Shown: positions 56,714 to 64,000 of the stretch, piece by piece
How positions within the stretch are numbered: position 1 is the first letter of the stretch
Layout: every line of letters begins with the position of its first letter
Assembly (NCBI GenBank): GCA_963828855.1
Contig: CAWHGB010000002.1
Span: forward strand, 186,001-250,000
Length of the DNA: 64,000 nt
Direction of reading: 5' to 3'
DNA from: CAVVEQ01 sp963828855
GTDB lineage: Bacteria > Chloroflexota > Anaerolineae > Anaerolineales > Anaerolineaceae
Position numbers and translations under genes: made by a program
The notes under the pieces: generated by a model
Database searches by the model: none
Told to the model about the DNA's origin: nothing
Seen by the model: only the letters and a program-made list of their open reading frames with translations

Positions 56714-57939
56714 TTCTTTTTTCCTTTAATTCTAGGCGTTCCATCCTGCGATTTAACTCATCCAGTGTATAAATCCGGGTGTGATCCATCCAATCCGGTT
56801 TTTTCGATGGATTCCATTCCAGCCTGGCAATACTTCTTCGCGGTGAGATTATCCCTGGCAAAATGTTCGTAATATTTCGCCAATTCGCAACAAGCTTCCC
56901 ATTGCCCGGACTCTGCGAGTTCGATAAAGATTGGGATCGCTTTCTCCCAATTCCCGGATTTCTTGTACATCATAGCCATTTTCTTTCGATTCAATAATGA
57001 ATGCGATTCCTCCATGGGTCTTTCCGCAGCGGTGAGGTAAAACGATTCGGCTTCTGAAATTCTCCCCAGGGCTTGATGCAATTCCCCTGCTGCCATGATA
57101 TCCACACCCTCAAAATCACCGCCTTGATCGCCATCCTTGAGAATTCGTGCGATCCGGAACATCACTGCCGCCAGGGAAACAATATCCATGGCATTATGGT
57201 AAAAAACACCTTTCAATGGGCGACTATCTCCACTTCTGCAATAATCAATGTACATTTCCGGGATCATCCAACCAGGAATCTCGTCGTTGGAGCGCGACAT
57301 TCCCAGGATCTCAGTCTCCAATATTCCAAGGTTTCGATGGGTTAATCGGTATTTCCACAACCTGCGGGCGAGGGGAAGCATGTCAATATGTCCCAGGGGG
57401 GTAAATGGAGCAGATAAACCATTCAATACATAGCGTGCTTTTAATATTGGTATATCAAAACTCTTCCCGTTATAGGAAACGATCCCTTTGAACCCGGATA
57501 ACGCCTCGGTCAGAGACGTGAGAAATGCGGATTCCTCAGCCGGATCCTGGAGGAAGAATTGCTGCACTCTGAACCCATCGCGGGTTTGAAAACCGATTCC
57601 CACCAGGAACACATAGGTACCCGTCCCACCGCTCAAACCTGTCGTCTCGGTATCCAGAAAAACGAGGGCATCTGAGCGGAGTGATTCAAGCTCAATCGTT
57701 TTGGCCCACCTGGCAATAATCTCCAGCTCCGATGGCTTGTCCAACCGAGTGTTTCCCTGCTTGTAACCTGGGGGAAAAATCTCCTCATAAAGGAAGGTTC
57801 TTCCGAACGTGTTCTGGACAAAATCCCCATTAAGGACATCTTGAATGGGATATTTTTTTTCGGATATGAGCGGAGTTGTAGGTGTGACCCCTACTTTCAC
57901 TCCCAGGGATTTAAGTCGATCACGAAGGGAATCAGGCAT
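56700..57939 (-). CDS. mrfB: MrfB/YprB-like exonuclease with TPR repeats, frame interrupted near the end
   Basis: About 413 residues. The DnaQ-like RNase H fold has LVFLDTETTGLSGGTGTYVF (exo I, DxE), VSYNGKSFDIPILKAR (exo II) and YHNAMDIVSLAAVMFRI (exo III Asp). The C-terminus has TPR helices (RKKMAMMYKKSGNWEKAIPI). The open frame stops at 56758, but a one-base change near 56790 lets it continue as DHTRIYTLDELNRRMERLEL to 56700, overlapping the methyltransferase start. YprB (MrfB) works with helicase YprA (MrfA) in repair of mitomycin-type damage in Bacillus; the same pairing occurs here with an eight-base overlap. Confidence 0.85.
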
Positions 57940-60482
57940 GGCTCAAATCCAGTAAACAATTCAATAAGGAGAGCGTTTCTGTTTTACCACCCTCAGCCTG
58001 CGCACCGGATGCGCCCACGCAGGCAGGGCAGCCATCCTTGCAGCTGCAATCGCTGACTAATTCCCGAACTGCCATGATGATCCGGGTATGATTTTTATAG
58101 AGATTTTCCGAAAGTCCTATCCCTCCGGGGATCTGATCGTAGAAAACGATCGCTGGTTGACCATCTGCAAATTTACAGGCTGGATCGGCTGTGGACCCGA
58201 GATCACTCTGATCACACATAAGAAATAATGGAGCCAGGTTCGAAAGCGCGTAGCGGCATCCGCTCAATCCACTGCGGATGCGCAGAACGGATTCGGCTTT
58301 CAGGTGGCAGATCGGGCATAAGGTGATCAGATTCTCCAACCGATTGGCTTCCTCAAGGTGACTAAATAGCTTGAAAGGGATCCTGTGATGGACGTGGAAT
58401 TCGAGGGATGATTCGACTTTTCCACAGGATTGGCAGGTAAATTCATCCCGCAGGCGAATTGCCTGGCGGATCCTCTCCCAATCTTTTCCATAACGGTTTG
58501 GGTCGCTGCTCCACATGCCCAGTGATTTTAATGCTTCCACACTTTGTTCATCGAATTGAAACCAGTACCCGGTCGTTTGAAGGTCGGTTGAAGGCAGCCC
58601 TTCCAGGGTGAATACTCCAGTAACTTCCTGGTTTTCCCAACGAATGTTTTTATATCCCGTAACCTGTTGGCTCACCATGCATCTCACCGAACGATTTTTG
58701 TCCGCCTTTGATCATCTCCTGTTGCAGGATGGAATCGATCTTTATCTGCGTATCAGTTTGAGGGAGTGTGAAGTAATCGAAATTTCCCGGCTTGAGAATT
58801 GCTTGCCCCTGTTCGAGATCTAGTGTTTCCACCCTATATTGCTGCCCTTCCTGTAAATAAACCGCTTCGGGATGAACCATCCAAAGGGAGCTGACATAAT
58901 CGACAATGCCGATTGTTTCGAATTTCTCACCATTTTGAACCCTCAGGGTTATCTGGGTAGGGGAAGCGTTACGAAGTGAAACTAGTGAGGCGGGGTATGC
59001 ATCCGCCATCCAGAAATACCGGTTCCCCCTGTCAACCAGTAACCCATCTTCCTTCAGATAATCCAATAATTCCAATGTTTTCTCCGCTGTAAGGTCCCCA
59101 AAGGTTTCCCCTTTCTGGAAAGACAATTCAAATGCAGCAGCCTTTAGATGTGCAAGGAGAATCAGAAGGTTATCCGGGTCTATCAAAGCCTGTTCGGGGG
59201 ACCGTTCAAAAAGATATTCCGGGTGATTCACCAGGTATTGATCCAGGGGGGTGTAGGAAGCCAGGAAAACTGCTAGCGAGCTTCCATGGCGCCTGCCGGC
59301 GCGACCTGCCTGTTGCCGCACCGAGGCGATCGAACCCGGATATCCTACCAAAACAATGGCGTCCATTCCACCAATATCAATGCCAAGTTCAAGAGCATTT
59401 GTGGAAACCGTAAGTAAGATTTCACCGTTCCGTAAACCAGCTTCAATTTCCCGGCGTTCTTTCGGTAGATATCCCGATCGATAGCCTCTGATCCGTTTAT
59501 TTTCAGGAGTTGGTGTCAATTCCAGTAGGTTCCGGAGGATAACCTCAACCTCCCGCCGGGATCGGGAAAAAATAATGGTTTGGATCTTATTCATGATTAG
59601 ATCCATCCCAATCAGGTTGCATTCTGTGATCGTGCTTCGACGAATTCCAAGATCTGCATTGACAATAGGCGGGTTATAGAGAATGAACGTGCGTTTGCCA
59701 TGCGGACTGCCATCCACATGGATTGGCGTCACAGGCTCTTCAATCAACTTCTCCGCGTGGGCTGCGGCATTTGAAATTGTGGCACTCGTGAGAAAAAATT
59801 GAAGCTTTTTTCCATAAAAACCAGCGATCCGCTTCAAGCGTCGGATGGCATTTGCCACGTGAGATCCAAAAACCCCTCGATAAAGGTGAATTTCATCCAA
59901 AACGACGAATTCCAGTTGAGAGAAAAATTCCTGCCAGAGCGTATGGTGGGGAAGAATCCCCAAATGGATCATATCCGGATTGGTTACCAGCACCTTTGCC
60001 TGCGAACGGATCGCAGAACGGGCTGAAGCCGGCGTATCCCCATCATAGACGGACACATGATCGGGCGTAATCAAATTCCGGGTTTCGGGTTCGTTTTTAT
60101 TTAGATCCGTGATCAGACCCCGTAAATTTTGCGCTTGATCATGGGCCAGTGCTTTCGTGGGAAACACATAGAGTGCCGTACTGCGGGGAAACTTGATCAA
60201 TCGATTCAATATGGCTAGGTTATAACAAAGTGTCTTCCCCGAAGAAGTTCCGGTGGTGATGACAATATTCCGGCCGTTTGATGAATGTCGCAGGCTTTCC
60301 ATCTGGTGAGAATAAAGCGAGGTAATGCCACGTGACCGAAGGGTATTCACCAATTCCAGAGTAATTTCCCTTGGAAATGGAAATAATTGACCTTCCACTG
60401 ATTCGAATTCCTGGATGGAAGTGATATTTGAACGGATTGGTTCGGAATTTGGCCACCAGGTGAAAAATTCTTCGCTGTTCAT
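57932..60482 (-). CDS. mrfA: MrfA/YprA-like DExH helicase with DUF1998 domain, frame interrupted once
   Basis: About 850 residues when joined at 58665 (one extra G; EMH then VSQQVTGYKN). Helicase motifs: VITTGTSSGKTLCYNLAILN (I), FVVLDEIHLYRGVFGSHVAN (II, DEIH instead of the usual DEAH), FFLTSATISNAAAH (III), IIFSRSRREVE (IV) and VRQQAGRAGRRH (VI). The C-terminal part carries an HNH-like Cys/His block (CQSCG...HVHHRIPFKLF...LCPICH) and then the DUF1998 cysteines CSCKDGCPAC. MrfA unwinds DNA next to cross-links or adducts. First gene of the mrfA-mrfB-methyltransferase-DUF2007 operon. Confidence 0.88.
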
Positions 60483-60517
60483 GATCTAATACCAAGTAGA
60501 AAAGGTTTTCTATTATT

Positions 60518-60547
60518 ATTGTAAACCAGGCATAATAGAATTGACAA
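60518..60547 (-). promoter_or_regulatory. Probable promoter of the mrfAB operon
   Basis: On the minus strand, TTGTCA (60547-60542) and TACAAT (60523-60518) are separated by 18 bases, close to the vegetative sigma consensus. Transcription would start near 60511, about 29 bases before ATG 60482. No clear Shine-Dalgarno precedes that ATG. Confidence 0.45.
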
Positions 60548-60570
60548 GCAACCTGAGAATACTGGTCGAG

Positions 60571-60576
60571 TATAAT
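60571..60576 (+). promoter_or_regulatory. -10 box of the GH4-kinase operon
   Basis: A perfect TATAAT lies upstream of a strong GGAGGG ribosome site (60593-60598) and ATG 60605. A consensus TTGACA occurs at 60541-60546 but with 24 bases spacing, too long for a standard promoter, so an activator or a different -35 may be used. Confidence 0.4.
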
Positions 60577-60604
60577 TTCGAAATCATTGCCCGGAGGGAA
60601 TCAC

Positions 60605-61969
60605 ATGAAAGTAACCATAATAGGCGCAGCAGGGGTCAGAACTCCGGGAATTATTGAATCCTTTTTCCGACGGCAGGAAAAAATCGGTTGCGATGAACTA
60701 TGCCTGATGGATATTGATGGCGAAAGGTTGTCCTTGATCTCCAGATTGACCACCAATATTGAAAAGAAAAATAACCGAAAAATTCTTATCACCCGCACAA
60801 CAGACGCGAAACAAGCCCTTTTGAACGCGGATTTCGTAATTACTACTTTTCGTGTGGGTGGAATCGAAAGCCGGGTGATCGATGAGCGAATCCCACTGCA
60901 AAACGGGATTCTTGGACAGGAGACGACCGGACCAGGCGGGTTCGCGATGGCGATGCGGACGATCCCGGTGCTTTTAGAATACATTCGGAAGATGGGGGAT
61001 TACTGCCCGGAAGCCTGGCTGCTTAATTTTGCCAATCCTTCCGGAATGTTGGCGGAATCTGTTCTGAGGGTAGCTGGGTGGGAAAGGGCGGTAGGCATCT
61101 GCGATGGTCCCTCTTCCATGCGGCATGCGGCAGCCAAACTGCTCCACGCGAATGCGGATGATGTTTACCTCGATTATTTCGGGCTAAATCATCTGGGTTG
61201 GATTCGCAAGATCTTCTATAACGGATTGGATGTATTACCCCTTTTCCTCAAACAAATGGAGAATGGCGATATCCCCGAGGAACTTCCATTCAGCATCCAT
61301 ACCTTCCGTTCTCTAAAAATGATTCCAAATGAGTATAACTATTATTACTACTCCTCCAAAAAGTCTGTGAACATGATCCTCCGGGCTGAGAAAAGCAGGG
61401 GGGAACAAATCGCAGAAATGAACCACCAGTTCTTCAATGATCTACGAAAAATCAAAGATGATGAAGCAGCCCTTTCCAGCCGTTATCAGGGGTATTTAAA
61501 AGAACGCTGGGCAACGTACATGAAAACCGAAACTGGCAACCCAACCGAAGAAATCAATGCATCCACGGAGGAGGTACAAACCCTGGCCGAGGAAGGGTAT
61601 GCAGGGGTCGCATTGGACCTCATCGAGGGGTTGCTTGGTGTCAGAAACCAAATTTTGATCCTGAATACGCTCAACCAGGGAGCCATTGATGGAATGCCAG
61701 CAGATGCATCAGTGGAAGTGCCCGTTCATGTCACTTCCGGACTCATCCGTCCCATGAATGTCGGTTCCATTCCGGATGAATGCCTGGGTTTAATCAAACA
61801 GGTGAAAAGTTACGAGCAGTTCACCATCGAAGCTGCAGTCGAAGGCAGATATGAAAAAGCTCTGCACGCGCTAACAATCCATCCGTTGGTCGCTGATGAA
61901 GCCCTGGCCGAAGTAATTCTGAAAGGCTACATCGATGCTCATGGGTCCAATTTTCCAAAATTGAATTGA
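60605..61969 (+). CDS. Glycoside hydrolase family 4 (6-phospho-beta-glucosidase-like)
   Basis: 454 residues from ATG 60605, six bases after GGAGGG; a TTG/ATG-like extension to 60587 covers that ribosome site and is rejected. GH4 features: NAD loop TIIGAAGVRTPGIIESF, ADFVITTFRVGGIESRVIDE, NGILGQETTGPGGFAMAMRT, LLNFANPSGML, the metal Cys in AVGICDGPSS and the metal His in GLNHLGWI. GH4 enzymes use NAD and Mn for an oxidation-elimination mechanism. The RVGG motif favours the 6-phospho-beta-glucosidase branch. No phosphotransferase genes are adjacent; a PfkB kinase follows after four bases and could supply a phosphorylated substrate. Confidence 0.85.
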   Translation: MKVTIIGAAGVRTPGIIESFFRRQEKIGCDELCLMDIDGERLSLISRLTTNIEKKNNRKILITRTTDAKQALLNADFVITTFRVGGIESRVIDERIPLQNGILGQETTGPGGFAMAMRTIPVLLEYIRKMGDYCPEAWLLNFANPSGMLAESVLRVAGWERAVGICDGPSSMRHAAAKLLHANADDVYLDYFGLNHLGWIRKIFYNGLDVLPLFLKQMENGDIPEELPFSIHTFRSLKMIPNEYNYYYYSSKKSVNMILRAEKSRGEQIAEMNHQFFNDLRKIKDDEAALSSRYQGYLKERWATYMKTETGNPTEEINASTEEVQTLAEEGYAGVALDLIEGLLGVRNQILILNTLNQGAIDGMPADASVEVPVHVTSGLIRPMNVGSIPDECLGLIKQVKSYEQFTIEAAVEGRYEKALHALTIHPLVADEALAEVILKGYIDAHGSNFPKLN

Positions 61970-61973
61970 TCCC

Positions 61974-62885
61974 ATGGAAAAATACGATATCCTGGTTGTC
62001 GGTGATTACTGCCTGGATTTTATCTTCACCGGGCTTGAGTCGATGCCGGAATTAGGGAAAGAGATCGTAAGTTCTGGTTTCATGCAAACTCCCGGAGGGG
62101 CATGCAACAGTGTGATCGCCATGCACCGCCTTGGCTTGAAGGTGGGTTGGTTGACCAATTTTGGAACCGATGATTACAGTCAGTTTATTCTGGAGCAGAT
62201 TCGAAAAGAGGGTATTTCTGAAGAATACTTCATGTACCACGATCGGCCTCACCGCAAAGTAACGGTTTCGTTATCCTATCCGCATGAACGGGCATTCATT
62301 GCATATTACGATTCCAATCCACTGCTTACCTCCGAGGTTCGCAACCTTCCCAGGGCGTCGGGGAAAGCTCTTTATATTCCGGGATTCTATCTGGGGAAGG
62401 AACTTGATCTTCTCCTGCCCCTGATTAGAGCCAAAAAATTGAAGTTGATCATGGACGGAAATACCAATGGGACTCATTCCCTAAAAGAAAAAAGGGTTGT
62501 AAAGGTTCTAAAAAACCTTGACCTTTTCCTGTGCAACGCCCGGGAAGCCCGATCCTTGACCGCGGAGCAGGATTTGGAAACTGCGATCCGGATCCTGGGT
62601 GCACTCGTACCCGAAGTTGTGATTAAAAATGGAGCAGAAGGATCGATTGGCTGGCAGGCAGGTCAAATTACTTTGGTCCCTGCTATAAAAATAAAACCCA
62701 TTGATACCACAGGAGCAGGGGATTGTTTCGATGCTGGATTCATTAAGATCTGGATCTCCGGCGGTACGCAAAAGGAAGCATTAGAATGGGGAAATATCGT
62801 TGGAGGTTTATCCACCACTGTTTCCGGCGGTGTTGGGCGGGTTATAAAGTGTGATGACGTGGAAAAATATCTTTCTGGGAAATGA
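61974..62885 (+). CDS. PfkB family carbohydrate kinase
   Basis: 303 residues, normal for PfkB/ribokinase. N-terminal DILVVGDYCLDFIFTGLESM, PGGACNSVIAMHRLGLKVGW (the family GG loop), MDGNTNGTHSLKEKR, FLCNAREARSL and the catalytic/anion-hole motif IDTTGAGDCFDAGFI with Asp as base. It phosphorylates a sugar or sugar derivative with ATP. Pairing with the GH4 gene suggests a disaccharide or polyol substrate. Confidence 0.9.
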   Translation: MEKYDILVVGDYCLDFIFTGLESMPELGKEIVSSGFMQTPGGACNSVIAMHRLGLKVGWLTNFGTDDYSQFILEQIRKEGISEEYFMYHDRPHRKVTVSLSYPHERAFIAYYDSNPLLTSEVRNLPRASGKALYIPGFYLGKELDLLLPLIRAKKLKLIMDGNTNGTHSLKEKRVVKVLKNLDLFLCNAREARSLTAEQDLETAIRILGALVPEVVIKNGAEGSIGWQAGQITLVPAIKIKPIDTTGAGDCFDAGFIKIWISGGTQKEALEWGNIVGGLSTTVSGGVGRVIKCDDVEKYLSGK

Positions 62886-62891
62886 TCAATA

Positions 62892-63641
62892 ATGAATACC
62901 CTGGTGTTGATCCCAATTGTGATTTTCGGTATTTTCCTTGCGTACCTTATCAATTATCTGAGCGATGTTCTCCCCGAACCAGGCGACTTCTCCCCAACGG
63001 TCTGTCTTCACTGTGAAAGTCAAAAAAGAATAGTGGATTACATTCTTTGGCGGAAATGTCCCAAATGTAACGAAGGGGTCTCAATCCGTTTTAAGGTGGT
63101 GTGCATCCTCGTTCCAATCCTTACAGGTCTGCTCTGGCGATTTCCCCCACATCATCTCAACATCTGGCTTGCTTATCTATGCGTGGTTTTCCTGTTGACG
63201 GTAACGATCATTGACCTGGAACACAGGGTAATTTTGAACGAAATGTCTCTTTTTGGGATTGTACTTGGCCTGGTTGTGGGGTATTCGATAAATGGGTTGT
63301 GGAAAACCTTGCTAGGAGGAGGGGCGGGTTTTCTGATCATGCTCGGGCTTTATTTTCTGGGAGAGCTTTTCGCCCGTTATATGGCGAGAAAGCGCGGCTT
63401 GGATAATAGCGAGGTCGCCTTGGGGTTTGGGGACGTAAACCTGGGAGGTATTCTTGGTCTGATGCTTGGATGGCCGGTAATTTTCGCCTGCCTGTTGTCT
63501 GCCATTCTGATCGGGGGGTTGATCAGTGCCGCCTTGGTGGTTTGGATGCTCCTGAAAAAAGACTATCAACCGTTCACGGCTATTCCGTATGCACCTTTTC
63601 TCATCCTTTCCGGATCTATCTTACTCTACCTCTTGAAATAG
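62892..63641 (+). CDS. pilD: Prepilin peptidase (A24 family)
   Basis: 249 residues with about eight membrane helices. The N-terminal cytoplasmic loop keeps a zinc-type CxxC pair (VCLHC...KCPKC) but is shorter than in classical PilD. The two catalytic Asp are in TVTIIDLEHRVILNEMSLFG and ALGFGDVNLGGILGLMLGWP (GxGDxxL). It cuts leader peptides of type IV pilin-like proteins at the membrane. Starts at ATG 62892, six bases after the kinase stop. No pilin genes in the window. Confidence 0.88.
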   Translation: MNTLVLIPIVIFGIFLAYLINYLSDVLPEPGDFSPTVCLHCESQKRIVDYILWRKCPKCNEGVSIRFKVVCILVPILTGLLWRFPPHHLNIWLAYLCVVFLLTVTIIDLEHRVILNEMSLFGIVLGLVVGYSINGLWKTLLGGGAGFLIMLGLYFLGELFARYMARKRGLDNSEVALGFGDVNLGGILGLMLGWPVIFACLLSAILIGGLISAALVVWMLLKKDYQPFTAIPYAPFLILSGSILLYLLK

Positions 63642-63687
63642 CGGTGATATTCGCATAGGTATATTTTTCAAAAATTATTCGTGCAGA

Positions 63688-64000
63688 TTATTGAAGTCGA
63701 TGATAATTTTGCTCGAATTTGTCCTTTAATCCCTCGGCAGCTTTATCGTAAAAGGTTGCATCAATCCAAAGATCACGTGGGTTTAGAATTTCTGGTGGAA
63801 TCCCCGGGATAGAACCGGGAATCCACAAATCGAAAATCCCATCAAAACAGCCATGATCCAGAGGGATTTTCCCCTGAATCGCAGCTGAGATCATCGTTCT
63901 CGTATGATCTAGCTTGATTCTGTATCCTGTACCATAAGGGCCGGCAACCCAACCCGTATTTACCAACCAGATGGTAGGCTGGAACCGCATGATCCGTTCG
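63688..64000 (-). CDS. pckA: ATP-dependent phosphoenolpyruvate carboxykinase, C-terminal part (partial)
   Basis: The last hundred or so residues of a protein that starts beyond the window edge: TIWLVNTGWVAGPYGTGYRI, LDHTRTMISAAIQGKI, WIPGSIPGIPPEILNPRDLW and YDKAAEGLKDKFEQNYHRL. This matches the C-terminus of ATP-type PEP carboxykinase (LVNTGWxGGxYGxGxR, then VPxxxPGVPxEVLxPRxxW). Makes PEP from oxaloacetate in gluconeogenesis. Convergent with pilD; the 46 bases between show no clear terminator. Confidence 0.88.
   Translation of the reverse strand, partial: ERIMRFQPTIWLVNTGWVAGPYGTGYRIKLDHTRTMISAAIQGKIPLDHGCFDGIFDLWIPGSIPGIPPEILNPRDLWIDATFYDKAAEGLKDKFEQNYHRLQ

Noticed and set aside
1..64000. 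CRISPR arrays, insertion sequences, rRNA, riboswitches
   Set aside because: No repeated spacer pattern, transposase, rRNA segment or recognisable riboswitch core was found by eye; a covariance-model search would settle the RNA part.

Overview
The window is a gene-dense bacterial chromosome segment. The gene set suggests a Chloroflexota bacterium, probably Anaerolineae: YfhO-type membrane proteins, a DUF2085 protein, a C4 zinc-ribbon protein, coenzyme F420 genes, and molybdenum hydroxylases with selenium-type maturation factors. This placement is an inference from gene content, not a phylogeny.

Layout. 1-12 kb: a mixed housekeeping block with an interrupted iron-type alcohol dehydrogenase, DegV, a P1 peptidase, smpB, a lipid kinase, a histidine ammonia-lyase with an unusual cofactor triad, an L,D-transpeptidase, pgeF and yggS. 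12-15.3 kb: a membrane-anchored NACHT-HEAT NTPase (frame broken) beside a zinc-ribbon coiled-coil protein. 15.4-25.2 kb: a six-gene membrane operon of two GT-C-like proteins, two YfhO-like proteins, MoxR and DUF58. 25.2-36.7 kb: moaB with a CheY protein, tRNA-Arg, unknown genes, a LysM-M23 peptidase, DUF192, xth, a response regulator, and a minus-strand run of M20 peptidase, DUF1385, comEA-like, yqeY, ybeY and an endonuclease IV-like protein. 36.8-55.9 kb: one co-directional, overlapping run of 18 genes. 55.9-60.5 kb: a minus-strand operon with mrfA and mrfB homologues, a methyltransferase and a DUF2007 protein. 60.6-64 kb: a GH4 glycosidase, a PfkB kinase, a prepilin peptidase and the 3' end of pckA.

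The most interesting region is 36.8-55.9 kb. It joins ssnA, an F420:NADP reductase, F420 biosynthesis (cofE, cofD, cofC, with a 2H phosphoesterase between cofE and cofD), an LLM flavin/F420 oxidoreductase, a hotdog thioesterase, two complete molybdenum hydroxylases with opposite domain fusions, a CBS-regulated family II pyrophosphatase, xdhC, yqeB, a yqeC-mocA fusion and a second mocA. A plausible reading is a purine or N-heterocycle oxidation module in which a labile-selenium molybdenum hydroxylase is linked to F420 redox chemistry. The pyrophosphatase could remove the pyrophosphate made by the CofC and MocA nucleotidyltransferases.

Many genes are split by single-base frame changes, most densely at 26.4-38.3 kb. 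Wherever I traced the junction the conserved protein continues in another frame, often across a short homopolymer. Essential-type genes on both strands are affected (ybeY, yqeY, xth). This looks like uncorrected sequencing error rather than gene decay, so I annotate these as whole genes with interrupted frames. Frame-aware reading also recovers genes that simple ORF calling loses: DUF192, ybeY, ssnA and the full mrfA. I saw no CRISPR array, insertion sequence, rRNA or long repeat.
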